A stretch of 12,218 nt of DNA from Oscillospiraceae bacterium (GTDB taxonomy: Bacteria > Bacillota > Clostridia > Oscillospirales > Ruminococcaceae): positions 1 to 12,218 of the forward strand of contig JAAVIG010000221.1 in assembly GCA_014796735.1 (NCBI GenBank), given 5' to 3'. Every line of letters starts with the position of its first letter. Positions within the stretch are counted from its first letter, which is position 1. The position numbers and the translations under genes are program-made. The notes under the pieces were generated by a model. It worked only from the letters and a program-made list of their open reading frames with translations. It ran no database searches and was not told the origin of the DNA. Shown here piece by piece: positions 1 through 6,638 of the stretch.

Positions 1-90
1 ATTGTACAAACCAATGGGAGTAGCCAACGTCACCAATGAAAACACATAATCAACAACGCAGCACCTGCGACCCGAACGTTAATAAAACGT
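1..90. repeat. Terminal direct repeat, copy 1
   Basis: These 90 bases align without gaps to 12129-12218 in the same orientation with 12 mismatches that I counted (about 87% identity). Both copies contain the 8-bp palindrome TTGTACAA near the start, then CCAATGAAAACACATAATCA and GCAGCACCTGCGA. The repeat probably extends beyond the window on the left and may extend past position 90. The mismatches show that it is a dispersed family and not a circular-molecule overlap. Neither copy contains a convincing gene. A window bounded by repeats on both sides would fit a metagenomic contig ending in a multicopy sequence, which is inference. Confidence 0.85.
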
Positions 91-213
91 TACTGCAAAT
101 TTCCAACATTGAACAATTCAACTAAGTTATATAAGTGACATTTCACGCACTAATTTTATGGAACAAAAACTTATCTCAAGCACTACGCAATAGAGGGGGG
201 TAAGGAAAGGATT

Positions 214-259
214 CTTAAGGTGAAACCTAAGGGGGGAGAGTGGGGCAATGAGTTTCACC
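214..259 (-). repeat. 46-bp repeat, minus-oriented copy of an inverted pair
   Basis: The reverse complement of this segment matches 332-377 at 37 of 46 positions without gaps. It runs from GGTGAAAC through a C-rich centre to TTTCACCTTAAG. The unit is itself a partial palindrome (GGTGAAAC at 219-226, GTTTCACC at 252-259), so each copy could form a hairpin, and the two copies could pair with each other across a 72-bp spacer. No coding capacity is evident, and I recognise no named family. Confidence 0.65.
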
Positions 260-331
260 GCATTTTTAGTGCTTCTGCATGTAAACGCACTATTATAAAG
301 CCTGCACCATTTTTTAAATAAAGCCACATAA

Positions 332-377
332 GGTGAAACTTATTGCACCTTCGCCCCCCCTTTGGTGTCACCTTAAG
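332..377 (+). repeat. 46-bp repeat, plus-oriented copy of an inverted pair
   Basis: This is the partner of 214-259. It starts GGTGAAAC, has a run of seven C at 354-360 and ends GTGTCACCTTAAG. The ends are better conserved than the centre: five consecutive mismatches lie in the middle. It is followed by the palindrome CCCGCGCGGG (379-388) and a small hairpin ACTCG-CTTT-CGAGT (401-414). It lies about 230 bases upstream of the first gene, so a regulatory role is possible but not shown. Confidence 0.65.
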
Positions 378-427
378 CCCCGCGCGGGAGCGCAAACTGC
401 ACTCGCTTTCGAGTAAAGGAAAACATC

Positions 428-590
428 ACATAAAGCGCAGCTCTAAGAATTGATAAATCAACATTTTAGCAAAAATAAAGCATTACATAAAACGCAGTTC
501 TAAAAATTAAACAATCGGCATATGTGCTCCGAAAAGCACCACACCGCCTAAAACGCAGTTTTAAAAAGGCATTCCGCCGATTGAGGAAAC
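428..590 (+). promoter_or_regulatory. Leader of the first gene with three 15-bp dyads
   Basis: Three copies of TAAARCGCAGYTYTA lie at 431-445, 488-502 and 549-563, spaced 57 and 61 bases. Each is an inverted repeat around a GCA centre. The arms change together: TAAAGC/GCTCTA in copy 1, TAAAAC/GTTCTA in copy 2 and TAAAAC/GTTTTA in copy 3. The G-C pair of copy 1 becomes A-T in copies 2 and 3. Copies 2 and 3 lie in or beside further dyads: GTGCT/AGCAC at 524-539, and an outer CAATCGGC (512-519) with GCCGATTG (576-583). TTGATAAATCAA (450-461) is another palindrome. These could be binding sites for a dimeric regulator or RNA hairpins in the 5' leader. I see no -35/-10 pair I would defend. Confidence 0.5.
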
Positions 591-608
591 GAAAGGAGAC
601 CCACCTAC

Positions 609-3578
609 ATGCCCCAAAACTTCTCACTTGACGATATATTAGCCGAAATAGACGCCAAGAAATCGGGAACCTCAACATCGAGCACCGACTCATCAACTCT
701 CTCAAAAAAGGATTACAGCGTCACATCGATAATAAATTCCGACGAATTAAGAGCGGCCGAAAGAGCCTCGAAAAAATCGACGGAAAAACCCTATCAAAAA
801 GAGACGTCCAAGGCGAGATCCGAGGATTACAGCGTTACAGCCATAATAGACAGCGGAGAGCTTAAACAAAGAGCAAAGGAAAAAGAAAAAGAAAAGAAAA
901 AGGACAAGCCGCCCGTTGAAAAAAAGCCGAGGCTGGTAGACCGCACCTCGCGCATTATTTTCCCCGCCTCCGAGGAACCCTCCGAGCCTGTCAAGCAAAT
1001 CAAGGCGGCGGAAGAGGAACCTCCCAAGGCAAAACCCGTTAAAAAGCAGGAGTACGACACCGAGCAGCGCAAGCTTATAGACAGTCAGCTTATAGCCGAA
1101 GACGATTTTGACGACCCCGACGAGCTTATAGACGCTATCAATCCGTACGAGGTAAAAAGCAAGGCGGCGGACTTGAGCGCGGTTTTAGGCGGCGACACAT
1201 TAGGTATCGCGGGAAACGACCTGAAACAGTTAGCGGAAGCCTCGCACAAGGAAAAAGTAACCCTTACCGATGATGGAGTGCGCCTTTACGGAAACGAAAA
1301 GCCTAATCTTTTAGCTGACGATAAACCGATGTTTGACGAAAAGGCCGCCACCAACGAACAGGCTTTTGTACCCGAAAAAAGAGAAAAATTTGAAGCGGCC
1401 ACATTGGAGACCACCGCTCCGGTCAGAAAATACATTCCTCAAAAAGAAAAGGAGAAATCGGAAAAAAAGGAGAAGCAGCCGCCCCGTAAGCAGACCGAAA
1501 AGGAACGCAGAAGCAACGACGCTCTTTTGGAAAAGCTGAATCTTGCCCTTTCCAAAAAGCGGGCGGAGGACGAAGAGAAAAAGCGCACAGTAGGGCTTTC
1601 CAACGTATCGGGCAGATCGGCGGAGATGCCCAGAACGCCCACCAGCGGCTTAAACCTCGACGACGGCCGCGTTATAATGGCAACGAATATTCTGTCAGAT
1701 GCGGAAACCGATATTATAAAAGAAAAAAGCAAAAGAAAGCTCCGCGACTTTGTAATGGAAAACGGCGACGAAGAGGAAGAGGAGCAGGAGGAGGATTTCG
1801 ACAGCTACGATTCCACGGGACAGATATGGGCGGATCTGTGCGAGTCACACAAGGTAATAAAAATACGTTTTTTTATACTGTTCGCGCTTACTGTGTTTAT
1901 GTTCTTTGTAGCGCTTATGGGCGATCTGAACAAGGGAATGGTGTTTGATCTGTTCGGCTTTGACGTTACTTTTCTAGACAAGCGCGCCGATGCGCAGGGA
2001 TTTTTGTTCTACAATCTTATTTTGGGTGTAATTTCCGCGGCTCTATGCTCCTCGGTGCTTTATAACGGCATCGTGAAGCTGTTCAAGCTTAAAGCCGACT
2101 GCGACAGCGTATGCGCCGTTACCGCAATGACAGCGATAATCACCACCGCAATAAATATCATGCGCAGCGACGATATTATATTAAGCCGCTCCTACATTTA
2201 CATTCCCGTTGCTATTGCGGGTCTGATGTTCAATACGCTGGGCAAGCTTATGATGGTGACAAGAGCAAAAAGAAACTTCCGTTTTATCTCGGGAGATACC
2301 GCCAAATACTCTGCGGTAATGGTGGAAAGTAATTCCGCCGCCGCTTTGACCAAGGGCGTGGCGGGAGAGCTGCCCTGCCTTGCGGCAATGCGTAAGACCG
2401 AGCTTCTGACGGACTTCCTTAAAAGCAGTTACGGCGAGGATAAAGCCGACCGCCTGAGCGGAATAGTCGCCCCTATTGCCGTTGGAATATCGATAATAGC
2501 CGCGCTTATAGCTTTTTTGATCCCTTACGGTACGGAAGCGCTGCACGGTAACTTATACTGGACATTGACCGTGCTGACCGCCGTAATGTCGCTTATGACG
2601 CCTTTTTCGATGATGCTTATGGTAAATGTTCCTCTCACAAGAGCGGGAATGGGATTGGCGAAATCCGAAAGTGTGGTATTGGGCTATGAAGCGGCGGAGG
2701 AGTTTTCCGAAACCAATTCCGTAATGGTGGACGCTTCCATTTTGTTCCCCGCGGGTACTATAATCTACTCCAACATCAAGCACTGCAAGCAGCCCAATTC
2801 CATTAACAATATAGCATTGGATCAGGCCATAATCCTTGCCGCAAGCCTTGCCATAAAAAGCGGCTCGGCAATGTCCAACATGTTCAAGGATATGATAAAC
2901 GACAAGGAAGACATTCTGGTGAAGGTGGAAAACTGCGTTTATGAGGATAATCTGGGAATATTGGGTTGGTACGGAAATAAGCGCATGATAATGGGCAGCC
3001 GCGAGCAGATGATGCATCACGATATAAAGGTGCCCGATATGAAAAAGGTAAAAAAGTACGCAAAGGACGCCACAGAAACAATTTACCTGTCGGTAGCGGG
3101 GGAAGTGGTCATAATGTTCTTTGTGGAGCTTAAGGCAAACCGCAATATAAAGGCCTGCTTACAGCAGCTTACGGACAGCGGTGTTTCATTGGTGGTAAAA
3201 ACCACCGATTCCATAATAACGGTGGAAAAGATCGCGGAGGTATTCGAGATACCGCCCGAACAGATCAAAATACTTCCATACGGCATGCACGAGCTGTTTT
3301 ACGCTTTCACACGCTACGCCTCGAGGGGCAGCGGCGCGGTGAGCTGCAACGGCACGTTCAGCGGCTTTGCAAACGCTATTCTTGCGGCAAAGCGATTGCT
3401 GAAGGACATAAATCTGGGTATGTACATAATGTTGGGAGGCGCGCTGATAGGCACAGTCGCCGCTTTAGCCGCCGCCTTTACGGGTAATACTCAGCTTTTG
3501 GCCCCCAGCGTGATAATAGGTTGGAACACCGTTTGCCTGATACTTATGATAATAGCGCAAAGCATAAGACGGTATTAA
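609..3578 (+). CDS. Degenerate P1B-type ATPase-like membrane protein with long charged N-terminal region
   Basis: 989 residues; AAAGGAG at 592-598 lies 10 bases before the ATG. Residues 1-420 are predicted cytosolic, Lys/Glu-rich and low complexity, opening with FSLDDILAEI. They carry a repeated motif, [KE]DYSVT[SA]II[ND]S[DG]EL, at 34-47 and 72-85, and a poly-acidic stretch before the first membrane helix at about 421. The rest follows P1B ATPase order: four helices, a small cytosolic loop with GELP, two helices, a large cytosolic domain, two helices. The diagnostic motifs are altered. The CPC position in helix 6 reads TPF (664-666), DKTGT reads DASIL (708-712), TGDN reads TTDS (865-868), and the GDGxND region reads CNGTFSG (913-919). 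Only the would-be phosphorylated Asp708 survives. It is therefore probably not an ion pump; a scaffold or regulatory role is inference. The homology rests on my reading of motif order and should be tested by structure search. Confidence 0.75.
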   Translation: MPQNFSLDDILAEIDAKKSGTSTSSTDSSTLSKKDYSVTSIINSDELRAAERASKKSTEKPYQKETSKARSEDYSVTAIIDSGELKQRAKEKEKEKKKDKPPVEKKPRLVDRTSRIIFPASEEPSEPVKQIKAAEEEPPKAKPVKKQEYDTEQRKLIDSQLIAEDDFDDPDELIDAINPYEVKSKAADLSAVLGGDTLGIAGNDLKQLAEASHKEKVTLTDDGVRLYGNEKPNLLADDKPMFDEKAATNEQAFVPEKREKFEAATLETTAPVRKYIPQKEKEKSEKKEKQPPRKQTEKERRSNDALLEKLNLALSKKRAEDEEKKRTVGLSNVSGRSAEMPRTPTSGLNLDDGRVIMATNILSDAETDIIKEKSKRKLRDFVMENGDEEEEEQEEDFDSYDSTGQIWADLCESHKVIKIRFFILFALTVFMFFVALMGDLNKGMVFDLFGFDVTFLDKRADAQGFLFYNLILGVISAALCSSVLYNGIVKLFKLKADCDSVCAVTAMTAIITTAINIMRSDDIILSRSYIYIPVAIAGLMFNTLGKLMMVTRAKRNFRFISGDTAKYSAVMVESNSAAALTKGVAGELPCLAAMRKTELLTDFLKSSYGEDKADRLSGIVAPIAVGISIIAALIAFLIPYGTEALHGNLYWTLTVLTAVMSLMTPFSMMLMVNVPLTRAGMGLAKSESVVLGYEAAEEFSETNSVMVDASILFPAGTIIYSNIKHCKQPNSINNIALDQAIILAASLAIKSGSAMSNMFKDMINDKEDILVKVENCVYEDNLGILGWYGNKRMIMGSREQMMHHDIKVPDMKKVKKYAKDATETIYLSVAGEVVIMFFVELKANRNIKACLQQLTDSGVSLVVKTTDSIITVEKIAEVFEIPPEQIKILPYGMHELFYAFTRYASRGSGAVSCNGTFSGFANAILAAKRLLKDINLGMYIMLGGALIGTVAALAAAFTGNTQLLAPSVIIGWNTVCLILMIIAQSIRRY

Positions 3579-3579
3579 A

Positions 3580-3631
3580 TACTAATCTTTTTAAACTGTG
3601 TGCGCTGCATCGGTTTAAAAAGGGATCGGTA
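3580..3631. repeat. 52-bp TA-flanked palindromic repeat, copy 1
   Basis: The left arm TACTAATCTTTTTAAACTG and the right arm CGGTTTAAAAAGGGATCGG plus TA form an imperfect hairpin. It begins one base after the stop codon of the preceding gene. The same unit occurs at 8680-8733, with shared arms CTTTTTAAACTG and AAAAGGGATCRGTA. Both copies begin and end in TA, which would fit a TA target duplication as made by IS630/mariner-type transposases. The left arm here lacks two bases present in the other arms. It separates the first gene from the esterase and may affect transcript ends, but it has no U-tract like a true terminator. Confidence 0.7.
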
Positions 3632-3656
3632 CAGAATTGAAAGGATATGCACTAAA

Positions 3657-5180
3657 ATGAGCAAATTTAAAACAGCCGCAATATTCAGCAGCGGCATGGT
3701 ACTCCAGCGTGAAAAGCCCGTAATAATTTTTGGCGAGGGCGAAAACGCGGCGGAGGTAAAAGCGGAGATCGACGGCCTGACCGCTTCCGCAAGAGTAAAA
3801 GACGGCAAGTGGCGGATACTTTTACCCGCCCACAAGGCAGGTAATGATTACACACTTAAGCTTACCTGCGGCGATGAGGAAAAGACCTTTACCAACGTGG
3901 CCTACGGCGAAGTGTGGTTGGCGGGCGGTCAGTCCAATATGGAGCTGGAGCTGCAAAACTGCGCCGAAAAAGACGCCTTGACCTCGGACTTAAACCCTAA
4001 CGTAAGATTTTACTACACTCAGAAAAAGGCCATAAAAGAAAAAGACTTCTTCACCTGCGAGGAAAACACAGGCTGGTCGGAATTCAACTCCGAAAGCGCG
4101 AAATGCTGGTCCGCCGTGGGTTACTTCTTCGCGCGTGAGTTAGCGGAAAAGTTAGGCGTTACGGTAGGCGTTATCGGCTGCAACTGGGGCGGCACCTCAG
4201 CCTCCTATTGGATGAGCAGAGAGGCACTGGAAAAGGATTCGGACACCAACGAATACTTACTGGATATAGAAAAAACCACCGCGGGAAAAACCGACGAACA
4301 GATCGAAAAAGAGTGGTACGAGTACTGCGATTACTTAGAGCAGTGGAACAAAAAAAGCGCGGAGTTCTACGAAAAGAACCCGGGCGGAACATGGGACGAG
4401 TGTCAGGCCTACGCGGGAGTAAGCCGCTATCCCGGACCTCCCTGCGAATACAATCCCATGTCCGCCACGGTACTTTACAAGTCCATGCTTCAAAGGGTAT
4501 GCCCCTACACCTTAAAGGGCTTTATCTACTATCAGGGCGAAAGCGACGATCACCGCCCCAAAACCTACTTTAAGCTTTTCAGAGAGCTTATCCAGCTTTG
4601 GAGAAACGATTGGGGAGACGATTCGCTGCCGTTCCTTTTCGTACAGCTTCCCATGCACCGCTATAAGGCGGATCCCGATTGGAAGCACTGGTGCATTATT
4701 CGCGAGGCGCAGATGAAGGTATTCGATACCGTTAAAAATACCGGTATCTGTGTTGCTTTGGATAAGGGCGAGTTTGACGAAATACACCCAAAGCAGAAGC
4801 TCCCCATAGGTCACAGACTGGCTTTACAGGCGCTGTACGGCGTGTACGGCTTTGAAAATCTTAAGGAAGAGGCATTCAGTCCGATGTATAAAAGCTATGA
4901 GCTTAAAGACGGGGGAATGGAGCTGTCCTTTAACCACTGCCGCGGCTTTAAGACCGAGGAAGAAGTGACAGGCTTTGAAATTGCGGGAGAGGACAAGGAA
5001 TTTAAGCCCGCCGAGCCGCAATTTAAGGGGGACAGGATATTTATATCATCACCCGAGGTAAAAGAACCTCTTTACGGAAGATACAACTGGACAAACTACG
5101 GCGAGGTAACTGTTTTCGGCGTCAACGGCCTCCCTCTCGCGCCTTTCAGGACGTCAGTCAACGATGAAAAAGAATCCTAA
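3657..5180 (+). CDS. Sialate O-acetylesterase (SGNH/SASA family)
   Basis: 507 residues, no signal peptide, so probably cytoplasmic. The family removes acetyl groups from O-acetylated sialic acids or related acetylated sugars. Visible hallmarks are the N-terminal beta domain beginning IFSSGMVLQREKPV, the nucleophile motif GGQSNM with Ser93, the block YQGESD at about 292-297, and DEIHP with candidate catalytic Asp374 and His377. I start at ATG 3657, with GAAAGGA at 3639-3645. A frame-open extension to 3600 would run into the palindromic repeat and lacks a ribosome site. The last 17 bases overlap the start of the broken kinase gene, a typical translational-coupling arrangement. The exact substrate cannot be read from sequence, and xylan or other acetylated glycans are alternatives. 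Confidence 0.9.
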   Translation: MSKFKTAAIFSSGMVLQREKPVIIFGEGENAAEVKAEIDGLTASARVKDGKWRILLPAHKAGNDYTLKLTCGDEEKTFTNVAYGEVWLAGGQSNMELELQNCAEKDALTSDLNPNVRFYYTQKKAIKEKDFFTCEENTGWSEFNSESAKCWSAVGYFFARELAEKLGVTVGVIGCNWGGTSASYWMSREALEKDSDTNEYLLDIEKTTAGKTDEQIEKEWYEYCDYLEQWNKKSAEFYEKNPGGTWDECQAYAGVSRYPGPPCEYNPMSATVLYKSMLQRVCPYTLKGFIYYQGESDDHRPKTYFKLFRELIQLWRNDWGDDSLPFLFVQLPMHRYKADPDWKHWCIIREAQMKVFDTVKNTGICVALDKGEFDEIHPKQKLPIGHRLALQALYGVYGFENLKEEAFSPMYKSYELKDGGMELSFNHCRGFKTEEEVTGFEIAGEDKEFKPAEPQFKGDRIFISSPEVKEPLYGRYNWTNYGEVTVFGVNGLPLAPFRTSVNDEKES

Positions 5181-5227
5181 GGTGATTATGATCTGCGGCA
5201 AAATATGCTGCGGTAAGACCACATACA

Positions 5228-5512
5228 CAAAACCGCTTTTAAAAAGTGAAAAAGCGGTTTTGCTCAGCTTGTCGAAAAACCTCTGAAAACTGTGGTTTTC
5301 CGACAAGCTGACGCCGTTTTTTGACTTTGTCAAAAAACAAAAATCGGGCGGAGCCTATGGCTCCACCTCGATTTTAAGGCTATGATCTCAATTTAGGGGG
5401 AACCCCTGATGGTTTCCCCCTAAGACCCCTTTCATTCCGAAAAATAAAAGTTTATACTTTTTTCGACAGCCTGCGCAAAACCGCTTTTAAAAAGTAAAAA
5501 AGCGGTTTTGCT
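5228..5512. mobile_element. Hairpin-rich insertion flanked by 37-bp direct repeats
   Basis: The 37 bases at 5228-5264 recur at 5476-5512 with one mismatch. Each is a hairpin with 12-bp arms, AAAACCGCTTTT and AAAAGCGGTTTT. The 211-bp body between them has ends CAGCTTGTCGAAAAA (5265-5279) and, inverted, CAGGCTGTCGAAAAA (5459-5473). Inside lie four further hairpins: 5265-5310 (10-bp arms CAGCTTGTCG plus an inner AAAACC/GGTTTT), 5316-5338 (GTTTTTTGAC-TTT-GTCAAAAAAC), 5340-5375 (AAAATCG and GGAGCC arms) and 5393-5423 (13-bp arms, 12 paired). There is no ORF, so it would be non-autonomous. The flanking repeat is coding sequence of the interrupted kinase, so it behaves as a very long target duplication. 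Confidence 0.7.
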
Positions 5513-5545
5513 GTCTTATGACGAAATTTCCTTTACTTTGTTTTA

Positions 5546-5702
5546 TACTAATTTTCGGTTAAAAGGAGACAAATTATTTGCGAGGATATTTTGCGTCCTG
5601 CAAGGAAGAGGACGACAGCAGGCTGACGCCTGCCGAGGACGATGACGCTGCAGGACACAAAATAGACCGCAAAGAATGTCTACTTTTAATCGAAAGTTAG
5701 TA
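5546..5702. mobile_element. 157-bp MITE-like full-length palindrome
   Basis: The ends at 5546-5582 and 5668-5702 are imperfect inverted repeats of 37 and 35 bases with tips TACTAAT and, inverted, TACTAAC. Pairing continues inward through TATTTTGCGTCCTGCA (5587-5602) with TGCAGGACACAAAATA (5649-5664) to a central hairpin GCAGGC-TGAC-GCCTGC (5618-5633). It is flanked by TA on both sides. Counting one TA as the target duplication and removing 155 bases restores the reading frame of the interrupted kinase gene. This supports a TA-targeting IS630/mariner-like mechanism, although no transposase is in the window. Confidence 0.7.
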
Positions 5703-5785
5703 TTAAGAGGGTTTCGGAGAAAAAGCGCGGTGAGGTCATGGGAGAAAATAAAAGAATATCTTTTATGAATAATTCGGGAGAAAAT

Positions 5786-6505
5786 ATGATATTTGCGGGA
5801 ATTTGCGCGGGCGGACAAGGCACGCGCTTTAAAACTGAAACAAATTCGGAAACTCCCAAGCAGTTTCTTTTACTGGACGGGAAACCGATAATTTCTTACT
5901 CTGTGGACAGCTTTCTGCGCTGCGAGGAAATTGAAAAGGTCTTTGTTGCCGTATCGGAGGACTATATCGATCACTGCGGGGGATTATTTTCGGATCCGAG
6001 GGTGAAAATTGTTAAAGGGGGAAATACCCGTTCCGAAACGGTGGCTCTGTTGGTCGGGGAGTGCGAAAAATACAGCGGAACAGACTCCTCCGAGGATATT
6101 TTGGCAACTCACGACGCCGCCCGTCCCTTTGTTACGGTTAAAGCTATAAGACGCGCGGTTGAAGCCGCAAAAAAATACGGCGCAAGCGGCACCGCTCTTA
6201 ACGCTACAGACACGGTGCTGCAATGTCAAAACGGTTTTGTTTGCGCCGCCCCGCCGCGTTCGGAAATGTACCTTGCACAAACGCCGCAGTGCTTTAAAAT
6301 AGGGCTGTTCAACGATGTGTGGAATAAGCTTACCGACAGTGAGAAAGCGGAAGCTACCGATGTATGCGGAATGTTTTGCCGCGCGGGGATAAAGGTAAGG
6401 ATAGTTGAAGGTGACAGAGAGTGCTTTAAGATAACGGTCAGAGAGGATATGGACAGGGCCGAAAAATATTTGGCAAGTATCAGCGGTTGTTCCCGCTTTC
6501 CGTAA
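5786..6505 (+). CDS. IspD/TarI-family cytidylyltransferase
   Basis: 239 residues from ATG 5786, preceded by GGGAG at 5776-5780. The upstream in-frame ATG at 5738 lies in residual kinase sequence and is less likely. The family transfers CMP from CTP to 2-C-methyl-D-erythritol 4-phosphate (IspD, isoprenoid synthesis) or ribitol 5-phosphate (TarI, teichoic acid). Visible are the nucleotide-binding loop AGGQGTRF (8-15), PKQF with Lys25, HDAARPF (109-115), QTPQCF (165-170) and FKIT with Lys215. GGNTRSET and ATHDAARPFVT lean towards TarI; nothing next to it (no TarJ, TarL or IspF) settles the choice. The usual NIK before the distal Lys reads CFK. It is transcribed convergently with the MATE gene. 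Confidence 0.85.
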   Translation: MIFAGICAGGQGTRFKTETNSETPKQFLLLDGKPIISYSVDSFLRCEEIEKVFVAVSEDYIDHCGGLFSDPRVKIVKGGNTRSETVALLVGECEKYSGTDSSEDILATHDAARPFVTVKAIRRAVEAAKKYGASGTALNATDTVLQCQNGFVCAAPPRSEMYLAQTPQCFKIGLFNDVWNKLTDSEKAEATDVCGMFCRAGIKVRIVEGDRECFKITVREDMDRAEKYLASISGCSRFP

Positions 6506-6526
6506 AATGAGGCAGAAAAGAAATAT

Positions 6527-6599
6527 CTCATATTATTCTTTTTACACGGAAAGCCGGGTGAATGCTTTGGGTGAAAGAATGGAGCATACATAATATGAG
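6527..6599. repeat. Inverted repeat between convergent genes
   Basis: CTCATATTAT (6527-6536) and ATAATATGAG (6590-6599) are perfect 10-bp inverted arms separated by 53 bases, which contain partial inner pairing (CTTT-GGGTG-AAAG). It lies in the 133-bp gap between two converging genes. It is followed at the end of the MATE gene by the perfect palindrome AAATAACGTTATTT (6631-6644), which includes that gene's stop codon. I see no canonical stem plus U-tract here. It may be a degenerate repeat or a weak bidirectional terminator. Confidence 0.4.
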
Positions 6600-6638
6600 C
6601 AAAAGATTTTTATTTTATCATTGCTTTTTTAAATAACG

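Larger units (their letters stand above)
5164..5785 (+). pseudogene. Broken AAA/P-loop kinase gene, split by two insertions
   Basis: ATG 5164 opens a 40-codon frame with VIMICGKICCGKTTY, a Walker A P-loop (GKICCGKT), closing at TGA 5284. The frame resumes at 5513 as YDEISFTLF and again from 5703 as KRVSEKKRGEVM. Deleting 248 bases (5265-5512) and 155 bases (5548-5702) joins the pieces in one open frame. The joined reading KAVLLSYDEISFTLF fits the AAA_33-like clostridial kinases that I recall with AVLLS-x-DEI after the P-loop. A one-base-shifted frame near 5741 reads EKIKEYLL, also expected for that family, so small frameshifts have probably accumulated too. The C-terminal half is absent and the cytidylyltransferase gene follows. 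The substrate is unknown and the gene is non-functional as it stands. Confidence 0.7.

Noticed and set aside
127..327. 66-residue minus-strand ORF in the upstream gap
   Set aside because: It lies across one copy of the 46-bp repeat, has no convincing ribosome site and resembles no protein I know.
428..563. CRISPR array
   Set aside because: Three dyads of 15 bp at 57-61 base spacing are too short and too variable for CRISPR repeats, and no cas genes are present.
2553..3020. 155-residue minus-strand ORF inside the pseudo-ATPase gene
   Set aside because: Shadow frame of a real gene: His- and Tyr-rich composition typical of antisense reading, and no ribosome site.
609..3578. Active heavy-metal transporting ATPase
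   Set aside because: The phosphorylation, nucleotide-binding, hinge and CPC motifs are all replaced, so naming a metal substrate would be unsupported.
5228..5264. Terminator of the sialate esterase gene
   Set aside because: The stem is strong, but the sequence reads as coding (KPLLKSEKAVLL) in the interrupted kinase frame, and the T run is part of the stem and not a tail.
5738..5785. 16-residue N-terminal extension of the cytidylyltransferase
   Set aside because: The segment belongs to the decayed kinase, and the better spaced GGGAG supports ATG 5786, where the family's own N-terminus begins.
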